From NCBI RefSeq assembly GCF_020166435.1, contig NZ_JAINZP010000010.1:1-64000 (forward strand): a stretch of 64,000 nucleotides of DNA. Direction: 5' to 3'. A program made the translations under genes and the position numbers. Below, in pieces: positions 11,682 to 21,346 of the stretch. Numbering within the stretch: the first letter of the stretch is position 1; each line of letters opens with the position of its first letter. Under the pieces are notes generated by a model. That model searched no databases. It was not told where the DNA came from and was given only the letters and a program-made list of their open reading frames with translations. Origin of the DNA: Pectobacterium versatile. GTDB lineage: Bacteria > Pseudomonadota > Gammaproteobacteria > Enterobacterales > Enterobacteriaceae.

Positions 11682-12545
11682 TTGGAAAGAAGTATTACAG
11701 CAGGGAAATGGCTGGCTTATTGTCGCTTGATGCGAATTGATAAACCAATAGGTTCTCTGTTGCTGCTGTGGCCAACGCTATGGGCGCTGTGGCTAGCGGG
11801 TGGGGGAGCGCCAGCACCGTGGACGCTGCTTGTTTTTGTCGCTGGCGTTTTCTTAATGCGTGCAGCAGGCTGCGTCATCAATGATTATGCCGATCGCCAT
11901 TTTGACGGCCATGTAAAACGAACCGCTTCTCGCCCGTTGCCTAGCGGTGAGGTGAGTGAGCGAGCGGCCAAAGTGCTGTTTGTCGTGCTGGTCTTGCTGG
12001 CGTTTGGTCTGGTGCTGACGCTGAATAAGATGACGATCTGGCTATCCGTTGCGGGGCTGGTTCTGGCATGGGTCTATCCGTTTATGAAACGGGTCAGCCA
12101 TCTGCCTCAGTTTGTGCTGGGCGCGGCGTTTGGCTGGTCAATCCCGATGGCTTACGCGGCGGTGAGTGAAAGCCTGCCGGCGAGCTGCTGGATGATGTTT
12201 TTAGCGTATATTTGCTGGACGGTCGCCTACGATACCCAATATGCGATGGTGGATCGTGATGATGACCTGAAGATCGGCGTAAAATCCACCGCGATCCTAT
12301 TTGGCCGTTTTGACAATATCATCATCGGGTTACTGCAGTTCAGTATGCTGGCATTGCTACTGGCTTTGGGCATCACCACCGGATTAGGAACGCCATACTA
12401 TATTTCGCTGCTGGTGGCTGCGGGAATGTTTGTTTATCAGCAAATCCTGACCGCTGGGCGCGAACGTGATGCCTGTTTCAAAGCCTTTCACAATAATAAA
12501 TATGCGGGTATGGCAATATTTATTGGCGTGCTGTTTGGCCTGTAG
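11682..12545 (+). CDS. ubiA: 4-hydroxybenzoate octaprenyltransferase
   Basis: 287-residue polytopic membrane prenyltransferase that attaches the octaprenyl chain to 4-hydroxybenzoate. Both aspartate-rich motifs are present: NDYADRHFD and [13 protein letters not shown]. The start is TTG at 11682, preceded by GAGGAGATAAATCC; no in-frame ATG gives the conserved N-terminus ([20 protein letters not shown]). It is the second gene of ubiCA. Confidence 0.95.
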   Translation: MERSITAGKWLAYCRLMRIDKPIGSLLLLWPTLWALWLAGGGAPAPWTLLVFVAGVFLMRAAGCVINDYADRHFDGHVKRTASRPLPSGEVSERAAKVLFVVLVLLAFGLVLTLNKMTIWLSVAGLVLAWVYPFMKRVSHLPQFVLGAAFGWSIPMAYAAVSESLPASCWMMFLAYICWTVAYDTQYAMVDRDDDLKIGVKSTAILFGRFDNIIIGLLQFSMLALLLALGITTGLGTPYYISLLVAAGMFVYQQILTAGRERDACFKAFHNNKYAGMAIFIGVLFGL

Positions 12546-12562
12546 GTCGAACCGACAGAGAC

Positions 12563-12594
12563 AAAAAAGCAGCGATTTCTCGCTGCTTTTTTTA
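12563..12594. terminator. Bidirectional terminator between ubiA and plsB
   Basis: AAAAAAGCAGCGA-loop-TCGCTGCTTTTTTT: a GC-rich stem flanked by A and T tracts, serving ubiA (plus) and possibly plsB (minus). Confidence 0.88.
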
Positions 12595-12688
12595 TGGTGG
12601 AATGCTCAGAGATGTTTGTCATGCCAAACGCATCTAGGGCTTGATGGCGGCGTGTTATCCGCCATTCTCCCGTGACACCCGTCTGGGG

Positions 12689-15202
12689 TTACGCCTGCTT
12701 TGTCTCTTCCGCTTTTTCTGCTGCCGGATCATTGGTTTCTATCTGACCGTCGGTTCCCAACTGATTGCTGGCTTCCATTTCAGCAGGTGAGCTGGCGCTT
12801 TCGATAGTTAACCGAACTTCCGGTGTGATCAGATCGCCGAGGATATTGTAGATTGCCACGATATCGCCTTGCGCTGTTTCCGCACTATCGGTGATATACC
12901 CTTCTGTACGTAAGGTGGCGACCAGCGTTGAGAACACCGCTTTATCAAAGAATTCCGGCGCGTTGATGCCGTGCAGAACGGACAGGCGCTGCGCCATATT
13001 CCGGCTTTCTTTCTCCAGTGTTCCACGGTTGATTGCTGGGTTCGCGCACAGCAAGGACAGCGTGATCGCATAGCGTTGCAGCGTTTCACGCACGCCTGCT
13101 GACAGCAGTTGCAGCGTACGGATGCGTGGCGGATTGATAGCTAATTGACCGTCACGGCTACATAGCAGCTCTTGTCGAATCAGTTCGTTAGCCAACGTTT
13201 CCAGCACGCTTGGCAACTGTTCTTTGGAATAGTGCAGGAACAGCTCGGCTTGCAGCAGCGGATAGACCAGCGTGATCTGTCGCACGACTTCGTCAAGCGT
13301 AATCCGGCGATGATGGATGACGATGCTGGCGATCAGTGACGGCAAGACCAACAGATGCTGGATGTTATTGCGATAGTACGTCATCAGTACCGCCTGCTCG
13401 CGCGGCAGAATGATGATATCGCCAATGCTATCCTTTTCTACTTCAAACTTGTTCATACCCAGCGCGTGTTCCAGCAGTTCATCCGCTGTCTTCTTCGGTG
13501 CCGTAATATCTTTATGATAAGGAACCTGACGCAGCAACTGCAGATAGCAATCCAGCTGTTCGTGCATTTGTTCGCGCGTCAGTGAACGCTGGCGCGAGGC
13601 TAACAAGGCCGTAGAGCACAAGTTCATCGCGTTTGCTGCCGCAGAATTATTGATGCGCACCATAATATCCATAGAGATATCCTGCACCGTCGGCGTTAAC
13701 CAGCTTGGACGCTGTGCTTCGATGGGATCGATTGCATCACGCCATTGCGGAACATGCTGATTCAGATAGGTTGTCAGCGGGAGGGGTTCGCCGAAGTTCA
13801 CGTAACCCTGACCCAAATTACGCAGTTTGCGCAAACCGCGCACCATCTGCATAAAGCCTTCTTTTTCCTTCACCGCGCCGCGCAGCTCTTTCGCATAGGT
13901 GCCGACTTCCATCACATGTTCGTAGCCGACATAAATCGGTACTAGCGTGATAGGGCGCGTACCGCCTCTGAGCATGGCTTGGATGGTCATCGCTAGCGTA
14001 CCGGTTTTCGGCTCTAACAGACGGCCCGTGCGTGAACGTCCGCCTTCCATGAAGTATTCAACCGAATAACCGCGGGCAAACAGCTCACCCAGATATTCAC
14101 GGAAAATCGTGGAATACAGCTTGTTGCCTTTGAAGGTACGGCGAATAAAGAACGCGCCAAGACGGCGGAAGATTGGCCCTGCTGGCCAGAAATTAAGGTT
14201 GATGCCTGCGGCGATGTGCGGCGGCACTAAACCCTGATGGTACAGGACATAGGACAGCAGCAGATAATCCATGTGGCTGCGGTGGCAGGGCACATAGACA
14301 ATGCCGTGACCATCCTGCGCCAGTTGGCGAACACGTTCGGCGTTATGGACGTTAATCCCCTGATAAAGGCGGTTCCACGTCCAGCTTAATACGCGATCCG
14401 ACAGACGCACGGCCTCGTAGGAGAAATCGGCGGCGATTTCTTCCATCAGCGCAATCGCATTCTGCTGCGCTTTCTCATGAGAAATCTTCTTACTGCGCGC
14501 CTCATCGTCGACGGCTTTCTTGATCGCTTTGGAATCCAGCAGCTTGTTAAACAGCTCCTGACGCACCGGCAAGCGCGGTCCAACTGCCGCCAAACGTTGG
14601 CGGGAGAAATGCATACGTGCGACACGCGCCAGTTTGTGGGCTATGGTTTTGTCAGTGCCGTGCTCGGTCGCCATATAGCGCAGCGATACTGGGCTGGAGA
14701 AGCGGACAAAGCTGTCGCGGCCTAGCCACAGGACGGCGAAAAATTTCTCGATACCGTTGAGCAATCGCAGGTGTGGTGTGGCCTGAGAGTGGCCTTCCCG
14801 GCCTGGAGAGCGCCCGAACATCACGGAAACCGGCACCATCTGTACGTCTAAATCTGGATTAGCACGATGCAGGTCCAGATAGTCGTGGAACAGCTTGACG
14901 GATTTCTGCTTGGGAACGTAATAGCGAAAGACGCGAGGCCCGTCATTAATAAAGACGTGGCTAGGAAGTTCGACGCCATTGAATTCGAACGGTAGCGAAG
15001 GATCGGGTAGCCCCAATGCCAGGCATTTCGCACGTAGCGTCAAGAGATCCGCCTGAGAGTTATAAGGCAGAACATAGAGTATAGGACGTGAGGGATCTAA
15101 CCCCAACTCGACCACGGGATCTGCGGGAATAACTTTGCTTTTCACCAGCAATTTCAGTGGGAGATTCAATAATTTATAGTAAATTTTACGCCAACCTGAC
15201 AT
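12689..15202 (-). CDS. plsB: Glycerol-3-phosphate O-acyltransferase
   Basis: First acyltransferase of phospholipid synthesis, acting on sn-glycerol-3-phosphate at the inner membrane. Acyltransferase motifs are visible: [13 protein letters not shown] (HX4D catalytic motif) and [14 protein letters not shown]. The open frame extends to 15313, but the ATG at 15202 ([16 protein letters not shown]) matches the E. coli N-terminus and gives 837 residues. The C-terminus runs about 30 residues beyond E. coli PlsB (807), ending in an acidic, low-complexity tail. It is divergent from dgkA. Confidence 0.95.
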   Translation of the reverse strand: MSGWRKIYYKLLNLPLKLLVKSKVIPADPVVELGLDPSRPILYVLPYNSQADLLTLRAKCLALGLPDPSLPFEFNGVELPSHVFINDGPRVFRYYVPKQKSVKLFHDYLDLHRANPDLDVQMVPVSVMFGRSPGREGHSQATPHLRLLNGIEKFFAVLWLGRDSFVRFSSPVSLRYMATEHGTDKTIAHKLARVARMHFSRQRLAAVGPRLPVRQELFNKLLDSKAIKKAVDDEARSKKISHEKAQQNAIALMEEIAADFSYEAVRLSDRVLSWTWNRLYQGINVHNAERVRQLAQDGHGIVYVPCHRSHMDYLLLSYVLYHQGLVPPHIAAGINLNFWPAGPIFRRLGAFFIRRTFKGNKLYSTIFREYLGELFARGYSVEYFMEGGRSRTGRLLEPKTGTLAMTIQAMLRGGTRPITLVPIYVGYEHVMEVGTYAKELRGAVKEKEGFMQMVRGLRKLRNLGQGYVNFGEPLPLTTYLNQHVPQWRDAIDPIEAQRPSWLTPTVQDISMDIMVRINNSAAANAMNLCSTALLASRQRSLTREQMHEQLDCYLQLLRQVPYHKDITAPKKTADELLEHALGMNKFEVEKDSIGDIIILPREQAVLMTYYRNNIQHLLVLPSLIASIVIHHRRITLDEVVRQITLVYPLLQAELFLHYSKEQLPSVLETLANELIRQELLCSRDGQLAINPPRIRTLQLLSAGVRETLQRYAITLSLLCANPAINRGTLEKESRNMAQRLSVLHGINAPEFFDKAVFSTLVATLRTEGYITDSAETAQGDIVAIYNILGDLITPEVRLTIESASSPAEMEASNQLGTDGQIETNDPAAEKAEETKQA

Positions 15203-15332
15203 AACAACGTGGAGCCTCTTGTTAGCAATGCGCCGCAAGGATAACAGAAACTGCGCCGGAGATCTGTGGTGATGAGACAACGTAGGTGCGTTAAAATGCG
15301 AATTATTTAGCATATAAATAAATGGAGGATAA

Positions 15333-15698
15333 ATGAATAAAGCAACGGGGATGACCCGGATTATTAAGGCGACCGGTTATTCCTTTAAGGGGCTGAAGCA
15401 GGCGTGGCAGCATGAGGCTGCGTTTCGTCAGGAAACGATACTGACCCTTGTCGGCGTGATTATCGCGTGTTTACTGCCGGTTACGTTGGTCGAAAAACTG
15501 CTGCTGATTGGGTCTGTGGTGCTGATTATGCTGTTTGAACTGGCGAATAGCGCCATTGAAGCGGTCGTTGATCGCATTGGGCCTGAGCATCACGAATTAT
15601 CCGGTCGGGCGAAAGATATCGGATCGGCCGCTGTCTTTGTTGCCATCTTGTTAGCTGCTGTCGTGTGGGGCAGTATCCTCTGGCAACATTTTGCCTGA
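15333..15698 (+). CDS. dgkA: Diacylglycerol kinase
   Basis: 121-residue small trimeric membrane kinase that recycles diacylglycerol to phosphatidic acid. It has three transmembrane helices and the signature [28 protein letters not shown] good ribosome binding site, ATGGAGGATAA, precedes the ATG. It is divergent from plsB and upstream of lexA, as in E. coli. Confidence 0.96.
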   Translation: MNKATGMTRIIKATGYSFKGLKQAWQHEAAFRQETILTLVGVIIACLLPVTLVEKLLLIGSVVLIMLFELANSAIEAVVDRIGPEHHELSGRAKDIGSAAVFVAILLAAVVWGSILWQHFA

Positions 15699-15762
15699 CG
15701 GCGCGCATAAATGAGTAAAAGTCAGGGCTTTGCCGATATCTTCATTCCCAATTGTGCCTTAC

Positions 15763-15778
15763 CTGTATATACTCACAG
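15763..15778 (+). promoter_or_regulatory. SOS box 1 of lexA
   Basis: CTGTATATACTCACAG fits CTGT-N8-ACAG exactly and equals one of the two E. coli lexA operators. Confidence 0.93.
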
Positions 15779-15783
15779 CAAGA

Positions 15784-15799
15784 CTGTATAAACAACCAG
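15784..15799 (+). promoter_or_regulatory. SOS box 2 of lexA
   Basis: CTGTATAAACAACCAG, a near-consensus LexA site 21 bp from box 1. Two tandem boxes give the autoregulation known for lexA. Confidence 0.88.
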
Positions 15800-15807
15800 G
15801 GGGCGGA

Positions 15808-16416
15808 ATGAAAGTATTAACAGCAAGGCAGCAGCAGGTTTATGACCTGATCCGCGATCATATTGCGCAAACCGGAATGCCGCCAACGCGTGCGGAAATT
15901 GCTCAACAACTGGGGTTTCGCTCTCCTAATGCGGCTGAAGAACATCTGAAAGCGCTGGCGCGTAAAGGTGTGATTGAAATTGTATCGGGTGCTTCTCGTG
16001 GTATTCGTCTACTGATGGAAGAAGAGACGGGTATTCCTCTGGTTGGTCGCGTGGCCGCAGGTGAACCCCTGCTGGCACAGGAACACATCGAGTGTCGCTA
16101 TCAGGTTGACCCTGTGATGTTCAAACCCAGCGCTGATTTTTTGCTGCGGGTGAGCGGCATGTCGATGAAAAATATCGGTATTATGGATGGCGATTTACTG
16201 GCCGTGCATAAAACAGAAGATGTGCGCAACGGTCAGATTGTCGTCGCGCGTATTGACGATGAAGTGACGGTGAAACGCTTGAAAAAGCAGGGCAATACGG
16301 TACACCTCCTCGCTGAAAATGAAGAGTTTGCCCCTATTGTTGTCGATCTGCGTCAGCAAAGCTTTTCGATAGAAGGCTTAGCAGTTGGCGTGATTCGTAA
16401 CAGCGACTGGAGCTAA
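15808..16416 (+). CDS. lexA: LexA repressor
   Basis: 202 residues, identical in length to E. coli LexA. N-terminal winged helix ([27 protein letters not shown] in part) binds SOS boxes. The C-terminal S24-type autoprotease has the Ala-Gly cleavage site in GRVAAGEP, the catalytic serine in GMSMKNIGI and a lysine in [15 protein letters not shown]. The frame is open back to 15730, but the ATG at 15808 follows CAGGGGGCGGA and lies after both operators. The usual downstream partner dinF is missing. Confidence 0.97.
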   Translation: MKVLTARQQQVYDLIRDHIAQTGMPPTRAEIAQQLGFRSPNAAEEHLKALARKGVIEIVSGASRGIRLLMEEETGIPLVGRVAAGEPLLAQEHIECRYQVDPVMFKPSADFLLRVSGMSMKNIGIMDGDLLAVHKTEDVRNGQIVVARIDDEVTVKRLKKQGNTVHLLAENEEFAPIVVDLRQQSFSIEGLAVGVIRNSDWS

Positions 16417-16427
16417 CCATTCGCAGA

Positions 16428-16470
16428 GATGCACTGCTCGTCTGTTTGGGTCAGTGCATCATGTTTTGTA
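16428..16470 (+). terminator. Terminator after lexA
   Basis: GATGCACTG pairs with CAGTGCATC across a 15-nt loop, followed by ATGTTTTGTATT. It ends the lexA transcript about 15 bp after the stop codon, where dinF would begin in E. coli. Confidence 0.7.
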
Positions 16471-16877
16471 TTCATCGTTTAGCATATTAATCTGCTAGTC
16501 ATATATATTTAGTTACATTTCGCGCGCATTTTCTACGATCCCCATTATCCTCTGTTTTTTCACTGCTTTTTGCGGTGATTTTCTCTTTTTCAACGTCCGC
16601 TCTAGTCACAGATTTCTGATTTTTCATATTAAATGAAATATTCGACTATAATTTTTACCAAGGTAAGCATTTTTATCTTGATTTATCGTTTGTCGATTGA
16701 TCATTAGCCATCACATTTAGATAGCTCGGTAATTAAGGGAGACAGTGGCGAAGAGCACCGTCATGGTTCACAGAGTTATGATGCTGCTTACTGAATAAAT
16801 CTATTTATCTGAAACTGACGCATAAGTCGGTAGTCACGATTTTTTATGCGCAATGCACCTAAGGTACGGAGATTCTT
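16471..16877. other. lexA-csbD gap lacking dinF
   Basis: About 400 bp of AT-rich sequence with no convincing ORF and no recognisable dinF remnant. The last 150 bp presumably hold the csbD promoter; a ribosome binding site (TACGGAGATTCTT) precedes csbD. Nothing else was identified. Confidence 0.55.
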
Positions 16878-17087
16878 ATGAATAAAGACCAAGCCAGCGG
16901 TAACTGGAAACAGTTTAAGGGTAAAGCGAAAGAGCAATGGGGCAAATTAACGGATGACGATCTGACGGTCATCGAAGGTAAACGTGACCAACTGGTGGGT
17001 AGAATCCAGGAGCGTTACGGGTATGCAAAAGAAGCGGCAGAGAAAGAAGTGAAACACTGGGAAGAGCACCACAAATATCACTGGTAG
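16878..17087 (+). CDS. yjbJ: CsbD-family stress protein (YjbJ)
   Basis: 69-residue hydrophilic CsbD-like protein; in E. coli YjbJ is an abundant sigma-S-dependent protein of unknown function. Family blocks are NWKQFKGKAKEQWGKLTDDDL and the Gln/Arg-rich GRIQERYGYAKEAAEKEV. Its place between lexA and zur agrees with E. coli once dinF is removed. It ends at a bidirectional terminator shared with zur. Confidence 0.93.
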   Translation: MNKDQASGNWKQFKGKAKEQWGKLTDDDLTVIEGKRDQLVGRIQERYGYAKEAAEKEVKHWEEHHKYHW

Positions 17088-17123
17088 CTATCACTGGTTA
17101 CAAAGGTGATGTCTCTCCACAGA

Positions 17124-17156
17124 GAAAACGATAGCCCTTGGGCTATCGTTTTTTAA
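17124..17156. terminator. Bidirectional terminator between csbD and zur
   Basis: AAAACGATAGCCC-TTG-GGGCTATCGTTTTTT. The zur stop codon (complement of CTA at 17143-17145) lies inside the 3' arm of the stem. Confidence 0.9.
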
Positions 17157-17652
17157 TGGGGACGGTATGGTCGTGATCGCAATGATCCGGCTGTTTGCAT
17201 GATGCAACTTCCTGACAGCCTCCGCACAACCCGTGTGCTTCCACCACGCTGTGACGCAGCGTAAACCCTGACTGCTGTGCCAGACTACGCAGCGTTTCTT
17301 CCACACCTTCGGTTTGACGTTCTGTGACTTGCCCGCAGCGGTCGCAGATGAAAAGGGCGGACGTGTGGCTGTGGTCTTCGATATGGTGACACAGCACGTA
17401 GCTGTTGTTTGATTCGACTCGATGAATAAAGCCTTGTTCCAGCAGAAAATCCAGCGCGCGATAGACAGTCGGCGGTTTCGCCTGAGGTTCTGAAACGCGT
17501 AGCAGGTCCAGCAGGTCATAAGCGCTGATAGCACCGGACTGCTGTGCCATAAGGCGTAAAACCTCTAACCGCTGTGGCGTTAGACGCACAGCGCGCTGCT
17601 GACAAATCTGTTCAGCCTGGGCAAGAAGTTTGTCCTGTTTGGTTGAATCCAT
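17143..17652 (-). CDS. zur: Zinc uptake regulator Zur
   Basis: About 169-residue Fur-family repressor sensing Zn2+. The winged-helix block RLTPQRLEVLRLM...KPPTVYRALDFLLEQGF, structural zinc pairs CDRC and CGGC, and His/Asp ligands in HIEDHSH and EAHGLC are present. Upstream in-frame starts reach 17778; the ATG at 17652 has AGGGTG at optimal spacing and fits the E. coli N-terminus, with the ATG at 17658 an alternative. It is convergent with csbD, as in E. coli. Confidence 0.94.
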   Translation of the reverse strand: MDSTKQDKLLAQAEQICQQRAVRLTPQRLEVLRLMAQQSGAISAYDLLDLLRVSEPQAKPPTVYRALDFLLEQGFIHRVESNNSYVLCHHIEDHSHTSALFICDRCGQVTERQTEGVEETLRSLAQQSGFTLRHSVVEAHGLCGGCQEVASCKQPDHCDHDHTVPIKKR

Positions 17653-17790
17653 TGTCATATCACCCTGACGCGTTGAGGAACAAGACGGATATCTTACCAC
17701 GACTGAATAAAAACGCCGAACTGGCGGCGTTTTCCTGCGAAAACAACTCCCTGCAAAAATAACTCCCTGCAAAAACAATGGACAGACGTG

Positions 17791-18489
17791 CTACACGACC
17801 AGATCGATGAGCAGCGCCCGCAAAGGCGACTCTACCTGTAGCGTCAACGCCGTTTCTTCCTTAATGAAGGCACCGTCGCCGCAGTGTAGTGTTTCACTGT
17901 TCAGATTGCCTTTTACCGCCATTGAACCGTGGATCAATTGGAGGTACGCCTGATTTCCCTGTAGCGCGATTGTGCTTTGCTCATTCTGCTGGAGGTCGAC
18001 ATGATGAACCCAAACCTGCTGACGCAGTTGCAGGCTATTGTGTTCACCTTCCGGTGAGGCAAGCAGAGTATGGTTGGCTGAATTCAAGCCCATGCGCTGC
18101 AACGGGCTGTTCTCTCGGGTCTGGCAGGCATTCAGCCATAATTGCAGGCGCGTCAGCGGCTTATTGGCACTGGTATTATGCTCGCTATAGCTGACGTTTG
18201 GCTGAGTAGCGAGTAGCAGCACATCTCCGGCTTTAGCCTGAATGTGGCAACCGTTGCTGTCGCGGTATTCCGCTTCGCCCTGAAGAATAATGTTCAGAAT
18301 ATCAACCCGTGGGTAGGTTCGCGGCTGGAATGATGCCCCCGGTGCCAATACTTCCTGATTGAGCACGCGCAGAGACGCGTAGCCCAGCAGCTGTGGGTCA
18401 AAATAGTGACCAAAAGAAAAGGTATAGCGCGCCTGCAACCAGCCATAGTCGGCCTGGCCGCATTGCCCCGCTGCTCTTCGTGTGATCAT
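17791..18489 (-). CDS. yhaK: Pirin-family protein YhaK
   Basis: 232-residue bicupin of the pirin family, cytosolic, close to E. coli YhaK, which is reported to be sensitive to reactive chlorine/oxidants. The N-terminal signature GYASLRVLNQEVLAPGASFQ and PRVDILNIILQGEAEYRDS lie in the cupin core. The start at 18489 follows CTGGGGGTAAAAGTC. It is divergent from yhaJ with a ~110-bp gap, so YhaJ may act on this shared region. Confidence 0.93.
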   Translation of the reverse strand: MITRRAAGQCGQADYGWLQARYTFSFGHYFDPQLLGYASLRVLNQEVLAPGASFQPRTYPRVDILNIILQGEAEYRDSNGCHIQAKAGDVLLLATQPNVSYSEHNTSANKPLTRLQLWLNACQTRENSPLQRMGLNSANHTLLASPEGEHNSLQLRQQVWVHHVDLQQNEQSTIALQGNQAYLQLIHGSMAVKGNLNSETLHCGDGAFIKEETALTLQVESPLRALLIDLVV

Positions 18490-18600
18490 GACTTTTACCC
18501 CCAGAGAATTATTTATTAAACCGATAGTAATTGTGTGGACGTTGGATTGTTAGCTAGTTAATCTGGTGGGTATGTTCAAAATTCCTGAATGAGTACGAAG

Positions 18601-19497
18601 ATGGCGAGAGAACGAGCGTTGACGCTGGAAGCCTTGAGGGTGATGGATGCGATCGATCGTCGTGGCAGCTTTGCCGCCGCGGCAGACGAGCTGGGTAGAG
18701 TGCCTTCGGCACTGAGCTATACCATGCAAAAACTGGAAGAAGAGTTAGATGTGGTATTGTTTGATCGTTCTGGGCATCGTACTAAATTCACGAATGTTGG
18801 ACGCATGTTGTTGGAACGCGGACGTATCTTGCTGGAAGCCGCAGATAAGCTCACCACCGATGCTGAGGCGCTAGCGCGCGGTTGGGAAACGCACTTGACG
18901 ATTGTGACGGAAGCCTTGATTCCGACTCAGCGGATTTTCCCATTAATCGATAAGCTGGCGCTCAAAGCGAATACGCAGGTATCGATTCTGACGGAAGTAC
19001 TGGCGGGAGCGTGGGAGCGTCTTGAGCAAGGACGCGCCGATATCGTGATTGCGCCGGACATGCATTTTCGCGCGTCTTCTGAAATGAATACCCGCAAGCT
19101 GTACACGTTGGATAACGTTTATGTTGCCAGCCCAGAGCATCCTATTCACCAAGAGCCAGAGCCGCTGTCAGACGCGACCCGTGTAAAATATCGCGGGATT
19201 GCGATGGCAGACACTGCGCGTGAACGTCCGGTACTGACCGTGCAATTGTTGGATAAACAACAGCGTCTGACGGTGAGTTCGTTGGATGATAAACGGCGTG
19301 CGCTGCTTGCTGGATTAGGTGTCGCGACTATGCCTTATCCGATGGTGGCGCAAGACATCGCCGAAGGACGTTTACTAGTGGTTGGGCCAGAGCATCAGAT
19401 GGAAAGCCAGATTATTATGGCGTGGCGGCGAGACAGCATGGGCGAGGCGAAATCCTGGTTCCTGCGTGAAATTCCAAAACTGCTGAACCAGCCCTAA
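18601..19497 (+). CDS. yhaJ: LysR-family regulator YhaJ
   Basis: 298 residues from the ATG at 18601, the length of E. coli YhaJ, a regulator of yhaK/yqjF-type genes and the aromatic (dinitrotoluene) response. N-terminal winged helix (ALRVMDAIDRRGSFAAAADE) and a C-terminal periplasmic-binding-like sensor domain. An in-frame ATG at 18589 would add four residues; neither start has a strong Shine-Dalgarno sequence. Its likely targets in E. coli, yhaK and yqjF, are both nearby here. Confidence 0.92.
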   Translation: MARERALTLEALRVMDAIDRRGSFAAAADELGRVPSALSYTMQKLEEELDVVLFDRSGHRTKFTNVGRMLLERGRILLEAADKLTTDAEALARGWETHLTIVTEALIPTQRIFPLIDKLALKANTQVSILTEVLAGAWERLEQGRADIVIAPDMHFRASSEMNTRKLYTLDNVYVASPEHPIHQEPEPLSDATRVKYRGIAMADTARERPVLTVQLLDKQQRLTVSSLDDKRRALLAGLGVATMPYPMVAQDIAEGRLLVVGPEHQMESQIIMAWRRDSMGEAKSWFLREIPKLLNQP

Positions 19498-19511
19498 ATC
19501 CTGCATTTTCT

Positions 19512-19541
19512 GAGGCAAGGTGTGGTTCCACACCTTGCCTC
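19512..19541. terminator. Perfect hairpin between yhaJ and yqjG
   Basis: GAGGCAAGGTGTGG-TT-CCACACCTTGCCTC is a 14-bp perfect inverted repeat between convergent gene ends. It lacks a strong T tract, so terminator function is likely but not certain. Confidence 0.6.
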
Positions 19542-19578
19542 TGTATTTCACGACTGTTTAGCTCAAATCGACAAAACC

Positions 19579-20574
19579 TTAGTATAAATCGACAAACGTC
19601 TTATCACGGTGGTGAGGCTGGTTCAGATCTTGCTCTGGACCCAGCGAAATCACGCCATGCGGATTAATCGTGCCGTGGCTACGATAGTAGTGGTGACGAA
19701 TGTGCGCCATATCGACGGTATCGGCGATGCCTGGTATCTGATAAATATCACGCAGAAAACCGAACAGATTTGGATAATCGCTCAGGCGATATTTATCGCA
19801 TTTAAAATGCGTGTGATAGACCGGATCGAAACGGATCAGCGTCGTCCACAGCCGCAGGTCGGCTTCTGTTAACTGCTCACCCGTCAGATAGCGCTGTTTT
19901 GCCAGAATGCTTTCCAGATCGGATAACGCGGCGAAAACGGTCGTGGCGGATTCATCATAGGCTGACTGGCTTGTCGCAAAACCGGCTTTGTACACACCGT
20001 TATTGACCTTGTCGTAAATCCAGCCGTTCAATTCGTCAATCTGAGCGCGTAGCGCTTCTGGGTAATAATCTCCCGCCGTTGATCCCACGCCATCAAAAGC
20101 GCTGTTCAGCATGCGGATGATATCGGCGGATTCGTTACTGACGATGGTGTGCTGCTCGGTATCCCACAGGACAGGCACGGTCACCCGACCGCTGTAGTTT
20201 GGCATAGCGTGCAGGTAGAGCTGGTAGAGGAATTCGTGCTGATAGAGTGAGTCACCCGTTGCTGCTTCAAAATCGGTACCGAACGTCCAGCCGTGATCGA
20301 GCATGAGCGGATGAACTACCGAAACGGCGATGTGATCCGTTAACCCTTTCAACTGCCGCATGAGCAGCGTGCGGTGTGCCCACGGGCAGGCGAGCGAAAC
20401 ATAGAGATGATAACGGCCGGACTGGGCAGGAAAGCCACCTGTGCCGGTGAGGCCGGGTGCACCATCGGGCGTTACCCAGTTGCGGAATGCAGATTCTGAA
20501 CGCTTAAAATGGCCGCCGGTAGATTTGGTTTCATACCAGGTATCGTGCCATACGCCGTCAACCAGTTGTCCCAT
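19579..20574 (-). CDS. yqjG: Glutathionyl-hydroquinone reductase YqjG
   Basis: 331-residue Xi-class glutathione transferase; reduces glutathionyl-hydroquinones. The catalytic cysteine is in SLACPWAHRTL and the C-terminal GST helical domain follows. A longer reading from 20631 exists; the ATG at 20574 has GGAGGATTT upstream and gives the expected length (E. coli 328). It lies downstream of yqjF, with which it probably forms a quinone/aromatic detoxification unit. Confidence 0.95.
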   Translation of the reverse strand: MGQLVDGVWHDTWYETKSTGGHFKRSESAFRNWVTPDGAPGLTGTGGFPAQSGRYHLYVSLACPWAHRTLLMRQLKGLTDHIAVSVVHPLMLDHGWTFGTDFEAATGDSLYQHEFLYQLYLHAMPNYSGRVTVPVLWDTEQHTIVSNESADIIRMLNSAFDGVGSTAGDYYPEALRAQIDELNGWIYDKVNNGVYKAGFATSQSAYDESATTVFAALSDLESILAKQRYLTGEQLTEADLRLWTTLIRFDPVYHTHFKCDKYRLSDYPNLFGFLRDIYQIPGIADTVDMAHIRHHYYRSHGTINPHGVISLGPEQDLNQPHHRDKTFVDLY

Positions 20575-20677
20575 AAATCCTCCGTGAGTGATGATAAAAC
20601 GACGGCAAGCCTTGTGTGCTTGCCGTCTCATTCGTTATTCGACTATTAAGTGTAGTACAGGCCGGAAAAGGCTCGTC

Positions 20678-21076
20678 TTACCACTTTTTGCCCAGCAGGC
20701 GGTCGATACTGAATGCGCCTGGGCCAGTGACAGCCAGCAAGAGGTAGCCGCCAGCGATGGTCAGGTTTTTCATGAACATCAGTTGGTTCATGCCTTCCGC
20801 AAAGTTAGAGTGGAAAATCAATGCAGTCAGCAGTGTAAAGCCGGCAGTGAACAGCGCGACAGTACGCGTCAGCAGACCGAACAGAACAGCCAGGCCACCA
20901 CCCAGTTCCAGCAGAATGGTCAGTGGCAGCAGAAAGGTCGGTACGCCCATCGCCTGCATGTATTGTTGTGTGCCCGCATAGGCATCACCCAGCTTACCGT
21001 AACCTGCAACGATAAACAGAATCGGCATTAAGATACGTGCAACCAGCAGTGCGGTGCTTTCTAAATTTTTCATCAT
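20678..21076 (-). CDS. yqjF: DoxX-family inner membrane protein YqjF
   Basis: 132-residue DoxX-like protein with four hydrophobic helices; a probable quinol/thiosulfate-oxidoreductase-like membrane protein of unproven activity. VARILMPILFIVAGYGKL and FAEGMNQLMFMKNLTIAGGYLLL are family-typical. E. coli yqjF is strongly induced by dinitrotoluene via YhaJ, and yhaJ lies 1.2 kb away. It is followed by yqjG after ~100 bp. Confidence 0.9.
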   Translation of the reverse strand: MMKNLESTALLVARILMPILFIVAGYGKLGDAYAGTQQYMQAMGVPTFLLPLTILLELGGGLAVLFGLLTRTVALFTAGFTLLTALIFHSNFAEGMNQLMFMKNLTIAGGYLLLAVTGPGAFSIDRLLGKKW

Positions 21077-21346
21077 CTCTCCAATTGATTTTGTTTTGGG
21101 CTATACGGCCCTATTGTGTTTGTTGTAGCAGGTATTGTCTGAAAATTTTGCCCGCCATCAAGTTATGGGCAGATAGTATAGAGAGATGATTTACGCTGCC
21201 AGCGAGTATAATTGTTGCTTTATTTCAGAAAAATTGATGTTCAGTTAATTCGGCAAGAACGCGCTGTCATGGCGTGAGCGCGTTAGGTAAAAGTCAGATG
21301 AAAAGTGGTGTATAGGTAAGGCAGGTAGCCGAGGTGATAGGAAGGA

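Noticed and set aside
15203-15313. N-terminal extension of plsB to 15313
   Set aside because: The extra 37 residues have no counterpart in E. coli PlsB, whose start aligns with the ATG at 15202.
15296-15317. GCGAATTATTTAGCATATA near the plsB/dgkA starts, resembling the right end of the interspersed repeat
   Set aside because: Only about 11 bases (CGAATTATTTAG) match and there is no matching left end; more likely AT-rich promoter sequence.
15730-15807. N-terminal extension of lexA to 15730
   Set aside because: It would translate through both SOS boxes and the promoter; the ATG at 15808 has a ribosome binding site and gives the canonical 202 residues.
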